From assembly GCA_016867505.1 (NCBI GenBank), contig VGJH01000049.1:1-7966 (forward strand): DNA of 7,966 nucleotides, read 5' to 3'. The position numbers and the translations under genes were made by a program. The notes below the pieces were generated by a model. The model searched no databases. It was given only the letters and a program-made list of their open reading frames with translations, and had not been told where the DNA came from. This DNA is from Candidatus Bathyarchaeota archaeon (GTDB taxonomy: Archaea > Thermoproteota > Bathyarchaeia > TCS64). Shown here in pieces: positions 1 through 6,460 of the stretch. Each line of letters starts with the position of its first letter. Positions within the stretch are counted from its first letter, which is position 1.

Positions 1-914
1 ACCCAAATCTCAGAGGTCACACACAATTCAAATTTAGTCCCATGAATACAGAGGAAATTGCTAAAAAATGTGATGTTGTCTTCCTAGCAACTCCTCATGG
101 AGTCTCAAAGGACTTGGTTACTGATTTTTTATCACGTGGCTTAAAAATCATTGACTTAAGCGCTGATTTTAGGTTAAAAAATTCAAAAGATTACCCAACC
201 TGGTATGGTTGGGAGCATCCTCATCCTGAATTACTGAGTAAAGCAGTGTTTGGTTTACCAGAACTCCATAGAAATGAGATGAAAGGAGCCCAACTTATTG
301 CTTGTGTTGGATGCATGTCAGGAGCAAGTATTCTTGGACTCGCACCAATAGTCAAAACAGGTTTTGTAGATACCGACCACATTTCGATTGACGCAAAAAT
401 TGGATCCTCAGGAGGAGGAAGCGAACCAACACCAGCCAGTCACCATACTGAGAGATTTGGCGGAATTAGACCCTACCAAGTTGTAGGACATAGGCATATT
501 GCAGAGATAGAACAGGAGCTTTCTTCGGTAACTAATACTCAAGTTAGAGTAGGTTTCACGCCACATGCTCTAGACATTGCTAGAGGTATACTTATAACAG
601 CTCAACTATGGTTAACAAAAAAAGTTGAAAATGCTGAAATCTGGAAAGCATATCGAGAAATGTATAATTCAGAACCATTCATTCATTTAGTTAAATATAA
701 AAAAGGATTATATCAACTTCCTGATCCAAAAGTTGTAATTGGCACAAATTATGTTGATATCGGTTTTGAATTAGATGAACATGTTCCTCGTTTAGTAATC
801 TTTTCAGCAATTGACAACATCGTTAAAGGTGCAGCAGGCCAAGCGGTTCAGTGTTGGAATGCTTCAAACAGTTGGGATGAAAAAATGGGTCTCAACTTAA
901 TTGCTTTACATTAG
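1..914 (+). CDS. lysY: LysW-aminoadipate/glutamate semialdehyde-forming reductase LysY (ArgC-like), 5' partial
   Basis: NADPH-dependent reductase that turns the LysW-bound gamma-/delta-phosphate (aminoadipyl or glutamyl) into the semialdehyde; homologous to ArgC. The reading frame is open from base 3, and the residues before the first ATG (base 42), PNLRGHTQFKFSP, continue the family's conserved PNLRG region. The gene therefore starts outside the window and ATG 42 is internal. About 303 residues are visible of a usual ~350; the missing part is the N-terminal GASGYTGGE-type Rossmann loop. Visible landmarks are the ATPHG strand, the catalytic Cys in VGCMSGAS (codon 312-314), a GSSGGGSEP loop, SHHTERFGGIRPY, GHRHIAEIEQEL, and FTPH with the conserved His (codon 564-566). 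The block around GTNYVDIGFELD and IDNIVKGAAGQAVQ is the typical C-terminal end. It lies 8 bp before lysZ. Whether it serves lysine, arginine or both cannot be told from this sequence. Confidence 0.9.
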   Translation, partial: PNLRGHTQFKFSPMNTEEIAKKCDVVFLATPHGVSKDLVTDFLSRGLKIIDLSADFRLKNSKDYPTWYGWEHPHPELLSKAVFGLPELHRNEMKGAQLIACVGCMSGASILGLAPIVKTGFVDTDHISIDAKIGSSGGGSEPTPASHHTERFGGIRPYQVVGHRHIAEIEQELSSVTNTQVRVGFTPHALDIARGILITAQLWLTKKVENAEIWKAYREMYNSEPFIHLVKYKKGLYQLPDPKVVIGTNYVDIGFELDEHVPRLVIFSAIDNIVKGAAGQAVQCWNASNSWDEKMGLNLIALH

Positions 915-918
915 GTGA
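913..918 (+). promoter_or_regulatory. Ribosome binding site of lysZ
   Basis: AGGTGA overlaps the lysY TAG stop and sits 4 nt before the lysZ ATG at 923. It matches the archaeal GGAGGTGA consensus in part and supports coupled translation of lysY and lysZ. Confidence 0.55.
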
Positions 919-922
919 AATT

Positions 923-1729
923 ATGATTATTGTTTTAAAAGCCGGGGGAGATCTCCTAATTAATGGATTTCCAGTAAAGTTAGCTGAAGAAATAAAGATT
1001 CTTAGTAATGAACATAAATTCATTATAGTTCATGGGGGAGGAGACATTGTCACAGATATTTCAACAAAATTAGGTCATCCCCCACGATTTATTATGTCTC
1101 CTAGAGGATTCAAGAGCAGGTATACAGATAAACAGACTGCTGAAATTTATACAATGGTTATGGCGGGAAAAATAAACAAAGAAATTATTTCCGTCTTACA
1201 AAAAGCAGGTGTTAATGCTGTCGGTTTAAGTGGATTAGATGCTGGAGTTGTTAAGGCTAGTAGAAAAGAGCAAATTATTGCACTGAATGATCAGGGAAAA
1301 AAAATCCTTATGGATGGTGGTTACACTGGCCAGATCGAGAAAGTTAACGATGTTTTTCTGAAACTTCTTTTAGATAATGGTCATGTGCCATTAATTAGTG
1401 CAGTAGCTATGGGAAATGATGCTGAACCATTAAATGTTGATGGGGATAGAATGGCTGCTAAAGTTGCTTCGGCATTGAAAGCAAACACCCTAATTCTTCT
1501 AACGGATGTTGATGGGATATTGCTCAATGGAAAATTAATTGATCAATTATCAACCTTTGAAGCAAAAGAGCTTCAAGACAAAATTGGTCCAGGAATGAGT
1601 ACAAAGGTATATGCTGCTCAAGAAGCAGTTGAAGGTGGTGTAGGAGAAGTAATTATTGCATCAGGTTTCAAAGATGAAGCAATTACTTCAGCTTTGAAAC
1701 ATAGTGGGGGGACTCTGATAAGACAATGA
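923..1729 (+). CDS. lysZ: LysW-aminoadipate/LysW-glutamate kinase LysZ
   Basis: Amino-acid kinase family enzyme, homologous to acetylglutamate kinase ArgB, that phosphorylates the side-chain carboxylate of LysW-linked aminoadipate (or glutamate) using ATP. It has 268 residues, normal for the family. Visible motifs are Lys6 with Gly8-Gly9 (phosphate-binding N-terminal loop, here KAGGD rather than the commoner KVGGS), HGGG at 37-40, GHPPRF at 51-56, SRYTD at 65-69, NKEI at 85-88, GLSGLD at 101-106, NVDGD at 171-175, LLTDVDG at 192-198 and GPGMSTK at 222-228 with the nucleotide-binding Lys228. SRYTD and GHPPRF recall LysZ of LysW pathways more than ArgB, which usually has RVTD. The start is set by the AGGTGA site. 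Its stop overlaps the lysJ start in ATGA. Single versus dual lysine/arginine use is open. Confidence 0.92.
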   Translation: MIIVLKAGGDLLINGFPVKLAEEIKILSNEHKFIIVHGGGDIVTDISTKLGHPPRFIMSPRGFKSRYTDKQTAEIYTMVMAGKINKEIISVLQKAGVNAVGLSGLDAGVVKASRKEQIIALNDQGKKILMDGGYTGQIEKVNDVFLKLLLDNGHVPLISAVAMGNDAEPLNVDGDRMAAKVASALKANTLILLTDVDGILLNGKLIDQLSTFEAKELQDKIGPGMSTKVYAAQEAVEGGVGEVIIASGFKDEAITSALKHSGGTLIRQ

Positions 1730-2925
1730 ATAGACAACAAATAATTGAAGTCGAGTCATCGTTAATGGCTAATCTTTACTGGAAAAGAGGTGTAGTAGCT
1801 TCTAAAGGTCAAGGAGCTATATTATGGGATGTAAATGGACGCGAGTATATTGATTGTACAAGTAATTATGGTGTAGCAATTGTGGGTCATTGCCATCCCA
1901 AGGTTGTTGAAGCTGTAAAACTTCAAGCAGAACAATTAATGAGTTGCCATGGAGGCTACAATAATGAAGCAAGAAGCGAATTTCTTGAAAAAATAAATAA
2001 AATTGCTCCAAAAGAACTTACTCGAACATATTTAAGTAACAGTGGCACTGAAGCTGTTGAATTTGCCTTAAAATTAGCCAAAAAAAAGACTGAGAAAACA
2101 GAAATTATTGCCATGATGAATGCTTTTCATGGAAAATCTCTCGGAGCATTATCAGCAACATGGAAGAAAAAATATAAAGAAGGATTTGGACCCATGGTTC
2201 CAGGGTATAAACATGCTCCGTATGGGAATATTGAAAAAATTCGTGATACAATAACAACAGATACAGCTGCAATAATAACGGAACCAATACAAGGAGAAGG
2301 AGGAATCAATCTACCCCCACAAGACTTTTTACAACAGTTAAGAGAATTATGTGATGAAAAAAATATCTTACTCATTTTTGATGAAATTCAGACTGGTATG
2401 GGAAGAACAGGTAAAATGTTTGCCTGTCAACATACTAATGTTACACCCGATATTATGTGTCTAAGTAAAGGCATAGCCAGTGGTCTTCCTCTTGGTGCAA
2501 CAATGGCAAAAGAAGAAATTATGTCATCAATAGGAATTGGTGACCATTCAAGTACTTTTGGAGGTGGACCCATACAATGTGCAGCTGGTGCAGCTACTAT
2601 TGATGTCTTAATTAACGAAAAACTACCTGAAAAAGCAGCGTCTAATGGAAAATATATCTTAAATAAAATGAATGAAATGGGTCGAAAATATAAAACAATT
2701 AGAGAAGCACGTGGTTTAGGATTAATGCTTGGTGTAGAAACACGATTCGAAATTATTAACATCATGAATCGATGCCAAGAAAAAAATGTTCTAACTCTAG
2801 AAGCGGGTAGAAACATTTTACGACTTCTCCCCCCACTAGTGATTACACAAACTCAAATCGATAAAGTCTTGACAACTTTAAATGAAGTATTCGGGGTGGA
2901 AGAATCTGAAAGATTCCCCCATTAA
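1726..2925 (+). CDS. lysJ: LysW-semialdehyde aminotransferase LysJ (ArgD-like)
   Basis: PLP-dependent class-III aminotransferase that converts LysW-aminoadipate semialdehyde to LysW-lysine (or the glutamate analogue to LysW-ornithine), with glutamate as usual amino donor. It has 399 residues, full length. Landmarks are NSGTEAVEFALKLAK at 105-119 (PLP phosphate contact), FHGKSLGALSATWKKKY at 134-150 (very like LysJ/ArgD), EPIQGEGGI at 186-194, IFDEIQTGMGRTG at 217-229 with Asp219 bonding the pyridine nitrogen, CLSKGIASGLPLGA at 245-258 with Lys248 as the Schiff-base lysine, and STFGGGPIQCAAG from the second subunit's phosphate-binding loop. The start overlaps the lysZ stop by 4 nt (ATGA), a classic coupled start. 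The 3' end overlaps lysK by 44 nt. The fold also covers ArgD and other omega-aminotransferases; the LysJ call rests mainly on the neighbours. Confidence 0.93.
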   Translation: MNRQQIIEVESSLMANLYWKRGVVASKGQGAILWDVNGREYIDCTSNYGVAIVGHCHPKVVEAVKLQAEQLMSCHGGYNNEARSEFLEKINKIAPKELTRTYLSNSGTEAVEFALKLAKKKTEKTEIIAMMNAFHGKSLGALSATWKKKYKEGFGPMVPGYKHAPYGNIEKIRDTITTDTAAIITEPIQGEGGINLPPQDFLQQLRELCDEKNILLIFDEIQTGMGRTGKMFACQHTNVTPDIMCLSKGIASGLPLGATMAKEEIMSSIGIGDHSSTFGGGPIQCAAGAATIDVLINEKLPEKAASNGKYILNKMNEMGRKYKTIREARGLGLMLGVETRFEIINIMNRCQEKNVLTLEAGRNILRLLPPLVITQTQIDKVLTTLNEVFGVEESERFPH

Positions 2926-4006
2926 ATTCCTACATAAGATCGTTGAGATTTACAGCCCATCAGGAAACGAAGAGGTCTTAGCTCATTTCCTAGTTGAAGA
3001 AATGAAGAAATTAGGATTCGAAGTTAATATTGATTTAGTGGGGAATGTTATTGGTATAATTGGTAATGGATCAAAAAAAATTCTATTATGTGGTCATATT
3101 GATACTGTTAATCCATTTCTTCCAGTGAAATATGCAGAGGGTATTCTTTATGGGAGAGGTTCGGTTGATGCAAAAGGCCCTTTCGCAGCTTTTGTTTTCG
3201 CTGCTTCAGAGTTGGCTAAAGAAGGAGTAGATGCGCAATTTATAGTTGCAGGTGTTGTTGACGAGGAAGGAAAAAGTAGAGGTATAAAACATTTAATTGA
3301 AAAAGGAATACAAGCGGATTATGCAATATTTGGTGAGCCAACATCAGTCGACACAATAACTATTGGCTATAAAGGATGTTTAACTCAAAAAATCATCTGT
3401 GAGACTGAAACTGGTCATTCATCAGCTCCATGGCTATACATTAATTCTATCGAGAAAGGATTAGAGTTATGGGGTTTAATAGATGAGGTCTCTAAAAATA
3501 ATACCGTTACGTTCAGTCATTTTGAATCAATAACAACATGTTTAAAAAAAATTTCAGGTGGCCAAGATAATAACATTGTACCATCTAAATGCGAATTATT
3601 AATTGATACACGCTTACCTCCTAATATAAAATGCTCAGAATACAAATTTATGATAGAAAAAATTTTAGACAATTTCAGAAAAATGAACCCAAATGTTAAA
3701 GTGACCTACGAAATTGAAGACGAAACTGAAGCTTATGTAACTCAAAAAAAATCATCTATAGTTAAAGCATTTATTCAAAGCATATGGAAAATTAGAAAAA
3801 AGCAAGTAAAATTGACTTATAAAACTGGAACAGGAGATATGAATGTTTTTGGTAGCTCAACTGAAATACCTTGTATTACATATGGACCAGGAGACAGCAT
3901 TTTTGATCACACAATGAATGAACAAATACACGCATCAGATTTGGAGGCGGGGATTCAAATAATTAAAGAAGCTTTAATAAAATTAAGCATTTCAGATAAT
4001 GTATAA
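2882..4006 (+). CDS. lysK: LysW-lysine/LysW-ornithine carboxypeptidase LysK (M20 family)
   Basis: Zinc-dependent M20-family hydrolase that cuts lysine (or ornithine) from the C-terminal Glu of LysW, the last step of the carrier pathway. It has 374 residues. Metal and catalytic motifs are all present: GHIDTV at 71-76 (His72, Asp74), GRGSVDAKG at 91-99 (bridging Asp96), VVDEEGKSRG at 125-134 (catalytic Glu128, metal Glu129), GEPT at 151-154 (Glu152), GHSSAPW at 178-184 in the dimerisation lid domain, KTGTGDMN at 314-321, and FDHTMNEQIH at 341-350 with metal His343. KTGTGDMN and YGPGDS-DHT are typical of LysK rather than of ArgE or DapE. The start is uncertain: ATG 2882 gives an unusual 44-nt overlap with lysJ and no clear ribosome site. 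No other ATG or GTG lies before the conserved KIVEIYSPSG segment, so ATG 2882 is kept. Confidence 0.9.
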   Translation: MKYSGWKNLKDSPIKFLHKIVEIYSPSGNEEVLAHFLVEEMKKLGFEVNIDLVGNVIGIIGNGSKKILLCGHIDTVNPFLPVKYAEGILYGRGSVDAKGPFAAFVFAASELAKEGVDAQFIVAGVVDEEGKSRGIKHLIEKGIQADYAIFGEPTSVDTITIGYKGCLTQKIICETETGHSSAPWLYINSIEKGLELWGLIDEVSKNNTVTFSHFESITTCLKKISGGQDNNIVPSKCELLIDTRLPPNIKCSEYKFMIEKILDNFRKMNPNVKVTYEIEDETEAYVTQKKSSIVKAFIQSIWKIRKKQVKLTYKTGTGDMNVFGSSTEIPCITYGPGDSIFDHTMNEQIHASDLEAGIQIIKEALIKLSISDNV

Positions 4007-4058
4007 AAATCAAAAAAAACTCCGAAAATCGTAACATAAATCAAAAAAAATTCTGAAA
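4007..4058 (+). repeat. Two 21-bp direct repeats, 31 bp apart (candidate operator)
   Basis: Bases 4007-4027 and 4038-4058 match at 19 of 21 positions. The shared pattern is AAATC, a run of eight A, Y-TC-Y, then GAAA. The 31-bp spacing is close to three helical turns, so both copies would face the same side of the DNA. The second copy ends 2 bp before the TATA-like box of the regulator gene. This is where a self-regulating Lrp-type protein would bind, but binding is inferred; the A8 run inflates the similarity. Confidence 0.55.
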
Positions 4059-4070
4059 GCTTTAATACTT
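4056..4070 (+). promoter_or_regulatory. Archaeal promoter (BRE/TATA) of the Lrp-family gene
   Basis: TTTAATACTT at 4061-4070 is a TATA-like box preceded by a purine-rich, BRE-like GAAAG. Its centre is about 26 bp before the ATG at 4091, so transcription would start at or next to the start codon, giving a leaderless mRNA. That agrees with the absence of a ribosome site before the gene. AAAGCTTT (4056-4063) is an 8-bp palindrome across the BRE/TATA junction. Confidence 0.6.
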
Positions 4071-4090
4071 AAAAAATAAAAACCCTAAAT

Positions 4091-4507
4091 ATGGACCCTA
4101 TAGATGAAAAAATTTTAAAACTCTTTAAAGAAAACGCGAGAATGACGTATGTAGAAATCGGGGAACAAGTAGGATTATCAGAAGGAGCCGTCAGGAACAG
4201 AGTCCAATCATTGCTTAATAATGGAATTATAAAAAAATTTACTATAGATGTAGCTACGACAACAAAAGTTAGATCATTAACAATGATATCAGTTGATCCA
4301 GGGACACCAACTTACACGGTATCTAAAGAAGTCCAAAAATTATCTGGCGTTGAAAGAATATATGAAGTTACTGGAGAATATGATATCGTAACAGTAGTTT
4401 CACATGCAAACATTGAAGGCATCAATCAATGCATCGAAGAAATAAGAAAAATTAAAGGAGTAGTCAAAACGAATTCAATCATCGTTTTAAGAACCGTGGA
4501 CATTTAA
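4091..4507 (+). CDS. Lrp/AsnC-family transcriptional regulator (LysM-like)
   Basis: DNA-binding feast/famine regulator of 138 residues, usual family length. Residues 1-50 form the winged helix-turn-helix (DEKILKLFKENARMTY, then IGEQVGLSEGAVRNRVQSL, then GIIKKF). Residues 62-135 form the RAM effector and oligomerisation domain, with YEVTGEYDIVTVV at 91-103 and IEEIRKIKGVVKTNSIIVLR at 115-134. In Sulfolobus a related protein, LysM, is encoded with lysine genes and responds to lysine. Position directly after lysK suggests a like role here, but the ligand cannot be read from sequence. It has its own TATA-like box and a possible operator upstream. No T-rich terminator separates it from lysK, so readthrough from the lys operon may also feed it. 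Family call certain; the specific role is inferred. Confidence 0.93.
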   Translation: MDPIDEKILKLFKENARMTYVEIGEQVGLSEGAVRNRVQSLLNNGIIKKFTIDVATTTKVRSLTMISVDPGTPTYTVSKEVQKLSGVERIYEVTGEYDIVTVVSHANIEGINQCIEEIRKIKGVVKTNSIIVLRTVDI

Positions 4508-4547
4508 TTTTTTAAATTAAATTGAATAGAAAAATTATTTAAAAAGT
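4508..4547. terminator. T-rich bidirectional terminator region between convergent genes
   Basis: The 40-bp gap between two convergent stop codons is almost wholly A/T. On the plus strand T6 (4508-4513) follows the regulator stop directly. On the minus strand T5 runs (4545-4541 and 4534-4530) follow the acyl-CoA synthetase stop. No G/C-rich hairpin is seen, as expected for archaeal U-tract termination. Confidence 0.55.
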
Positions 4548-5246
4548 TTAAAGAATCACTCTTGCATCAACGATGCGTGCCCCTTTTTCATAGACTAAAA
4601 CTGGATTCATATCAAGTTCCTTTATTTCAGGGCATTCTACAAGCATTTTACTTGTTGCTAGGAGTGTATTTACGATAGTTTCTTTATCAGCTTTAGGCAT
4701 ACCTCTTGCTCCTTCAAGGATCTTTTTTGCTTTAATCTCCTCAATCATTTCTTCAGCGTCAATTTTAGTTATTGGTACAATTCTAAAACTAACATCTTTG
4801 AGGATTTCAACAAAAATTCCACCCAAACCAAACATTATAGTCATACCGAAGGTTGGATCATTGGTTGAGCCAATAATTACCTCGGTGCTTTTTGGTGCCA
4901 TCTCTTGTACTAAAATGCCTTCAATTGTTGCTGTTGGTACATTCTTTTTAATATTTGTTATTATTGTATTATACCCTGAACGTACTGCTTTTTCGTCATT
5001 TAATCCAATTAACACTCCACCTGCATCACTTTTGTGTAAGACTTGAGGTGAAATTATTTTTAATACTATTGGATAACCAATTTTATTTGCTGCTTTAGCA
5101 GCTTCTTCCTCGGTTTTAGCTATTTCAATTGCAGTAATGGGCATGCCATATAAATTACAGAGCTGTTTCGCTTCATGCTCGAAGAGAAAATTCCTCTCCT
5201 CTGCTTTAGCGACCTCGAATATCTTTGTGATTTTCGGGTCTCTCAT
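4548..5246 (-). CDS. ADP-forming acetyl/acyl-CoA synthetase, beta subunit
   Basis: Small ATP-grasp subunit of the archaeal enzyme that converts acyl-CoA, ADP and phosphate to the free acid, ATP and CoA, a route of energy conservation from acetyl-CoA or amino-acid-derived acyl-CoAs; cytosolic. From ATG 5246 it has 232 residues, matching known separate beta subunits. A frame extension to TTG 5252 is less likely because AGGAAGGA abuts the TTG but lies 6 nt from the ATG. Motifs are GYPIVLKIISPQVLHKSDAGGV at 58-78 with His71, the residue number I recall for the phosphorylated beta-His of Pyrococcus enzymes, VQEMAPKSTEVIIGSTNDP at 113-131, IMFGLGGIFVEILKD at 137-151 and ELDMNPV at 210-216. The alpha (CoA-binding) subunit is not beside it. 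Substrate range is unknown. A TATA-like box lies upstream, so it can be transcribed apart from hom. Confidence 0.93.
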   Translation of the reverse strand: MRDPKITKIFEVAKAEERNFLFEHEAKQLCNLYGMPITAIEIAKTEEEAAKAANKIGYPIVLKIISPQVLHKSDAGGVLIGLNDEKAVRSGYNTIITNIKKNVPTATIEGILVQEMAPKSTEVIIGSTNDPTFGMTIMFGLGGIFVEILKDVSFRIVPITKIDAEEMIEEIKAKKILEGARGMPKADKETIVNTLLATSKMLVECPEIKELDMNPVLVYEKGARIVDARVIL

Positions 5247-5252
5247 TATCAA

Positions 5253-5260
5253 TCCTTCCT
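5253..5260 (-). promoter_or_regulatory. Ribosome binding site deciding the acyl-CoA synthetase beta start
   Basis: On the minus strand AGGAAGGA is followed by six bases (TTGATA) and then ATG at 5246. The in-frame TTG at 5252 touches the site and would be too close, so the ATG is favoured. Confidence 0.5.
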
Positions 5261-5286
5261 GAACTCTATGTAGGAATTCTTTTCAA

Positions 5287-5296
5287 CCTTTTAAAT
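5287..5296 (-). promoter_or_regulatory. TATA-like box for the acyl-CoA synthetase beta gene
   Basis: ATTTAAAAGG on the minus strand lies about 45 bp before the ATG at 5246. With archaeal spacing the transcript would start near 5266, giving a leader of about 20 nt that includes the AGGAAGGA ribosome site. This implies transcription independent of the upstream homoserine dehydrogenase gene. No experimental support; the AT-rich background makes chance matches possible. Confidence 0.45.
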
Positions 5297-5344
5297 TGTA
5301 TGGGAAGAATTGCGGTTTTATCGAGAATTAAAGTATTATTATCT

Positions 5345-5350
5345 AAAAAA
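5345..5350 (-). terminator. T-rich terminator after homoserine dehydrogenase
   Basis: A run of six T on the minus strand (5350-5345) follows the TAA stop of hom directly. With the TATA-like box 50 bp further on, it suggests that the aspartate-pathway transcript ends here, at least in part. Confidence 0.4.
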
Positions 5351-6442
5351 TTATTTTACTAAAGGTCTAAAAGAGTTTTGGATTTTTATTGCATCTTTCA
5401 AACCTGAAATTAATCCAGTTACAGTCTCTATTGCTCCAGCTCCAGGTCCAATTAATGTAATTGGTTTGTGCCATAATTTTGGTTGAATAGTTAAAACATT
5501 ATCTGATTCATGACATTTAGTGATTAGATTATCAGGCTGAATTTTCTGGAAACCTAAATTAAATTCGTTTAAAGTCAAATTAACGCTACCTAAATACCAT
5601 AATACTTTCTTTTCTTTTTGAGCAATTTTAAATTTAGCAGCAATAACTTCATCAAGCTCTGGTAAAATTTTTAAAAATTCATCTTTTGAAATTTTTTCAT
5701 GTTCATACTGTAAAATCGACTCAGCATTTATATCAGTTAAATTAATTTTTTTTCCAAATAACCTAGCTAGAATAATAATTTTTCTTTTAAAATCTGTACC
5801 TGATAAATCAATGCGGGGATCTGGTTCAGTATAATTTCTAGGAGGTTTCATTGCCTCATAAACAGTTTTACTAAAAGGTATGTTTTCATTTAATCTCTGG
5901 CTAATGAAATTCATTGTGCCACTTAAGCAACCATAAAATTTTTCGATTTCATCTATACCTATAGAATCAATAAGATTAGGTATTTTTAGGCCAGCACCTA
6001 CAGTTGTTCCATAATCTAATAATTTTCCAACCTCAATTGCTTTTTCGTTAATTTTAGTATATTGTTCATTTGAGCTATCTGAAAAAGGCAATTTATTTGA
6101 AGTGATTACATTTGAATAATCTAATGCTTTGAATAAAGTATCGTAAGTCATTGAAGCTGTAACATCGATAAAAGTATCAATTGAATAATCGTTTAATATT
6201 GAAATAATATCTGAAGTAACTTGTTTATTATGATCATATTTTTTTAGATTTTCACCAGTATTTTTAAAATTAATGATTTGAGTTATTTCTTTTGAAGTAA
6301 AACCACTTTTCTTAATTAGATTTCCTGAAGAATCGCCTAATGAAACTATTTTATAGTTTTTATCATTTTTAATTCGTCTTAATAACTCCTTTCCTATTGT
6401 TCCAATACCCATTAATGCAATTTTGTGTTGTTTTTTGTTCAT
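5351..6442 (-). CDS. hom: Homoserine dehydrogenase, monofunctional, ThrA/Hom6 type
   Basis: NAD(P)H-dependent reduction of aspartate semialdehyde to homoserine, the branch point to threonine and methionine. It has 363 residues. The N-terminal Rossmann loop is GIGTIGKELL (12-21); TSNKLPF (114-120) holds catalytic Lys117; GTTVGAGLKIPNL is at 145-157 and GCLSGTMNFISQRL at 171-184. The signature YTEPDPRIDLSGTD at 204-217 with Glu206 and Asp217 is followed by Lys221, and GPGAGAIETVTGL closes the fold. YTEPDPR-DLSG and LDEVIAAKFKIAQKEKKVLWYLG match the dehydrogenase half of E. coli ThrA and yeast Hom6, not the NYILSRM/YAEADP type common in bacteria and Sulfolobus. There is no aspartokinase fusion and no C-terminal ACT domain. 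An in-frame stop (TGA) two codons upstream fixes ATG 6442 as the first possible ATG; the GGAGA before it is very close. It follows asd by 18 bp, so is probably cotranscribed. Confidence 0.93.
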   Translation of the reverse strand: MNKKQHKIALMGIGTIGKELLRRIKNDKNYKIVSLGDSSGNLIKKSGFTSKEITQIINFKNTGENLKKYDHNKQVTSDIISILNDYSIDTFIDVTASMTYDTLFKALDYSNVITSNKLPFSDSSNEQYTKINEKAIEVGKLLDYGTTVGAGLKIPNLIDSIGIDEIEKFYGCLSGTMNFISQRLNENIPFSKTVYEAMKPPRNYTEPDPRIDLSGTDFKRKIIILARLFGKKINLTDINAESILQYEHEKISKDEFLKILPELDEVIAAKFKIAQKEKKVLWYLGSVNLTLNEFNLGFQKIQPDNLITKCHESDNVLTIQPKLWHKPITLIGPGAGAIETVTGLISGLKDAIKIQNSFRPLVK

Positions 6443-6460
6443 TCTCCATCAATCGCAAGT

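Noticed and set aside
42..44. ATG 42 as the true start of lysY
   Set aside because: The frame stays open to the window edge and the residues before it (PNLRG) are conserved in the family, so the gene starts outside the window.
1704..1711. G-rich run as ribosome site of lysJ
   Set aside because: It is about 14 nt from the ATG and encodes the conserved SGGT end of LysZ; coupling through the ATGA overlap explains the start better.
1817..2816. Several open frames of 60-130 codons on the minus strand opposite lysJ
   Set aside because: They lie wholly within a well-conserved gene, have no recognisable domains and overlap each other; they are antisense shadows.
3969..4067. Exact 11-bp repeat AAGCTTTAATA at 3969-3979 and 4057-4067
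   Set aside because: The first copy lies in lysK coding sequence (EALIKL) and the word is AT-rich, so a chance match is plausible.
4798..5046. 82-codon plus-strand frame opposite the acyl-CoA synthetase beta gene
   Set aside because: It is antisense to a conserved ATP-grasp gene, with no ribosome site or recognisable motif.
5247..5350. Small RNA or riboswitch in the gap before the acyl-CoA synthetase gene
   Set aside because: No stable paired stems or known aptamer motif are visible; a T-rich terminator and a TATA-like box account for the gap.
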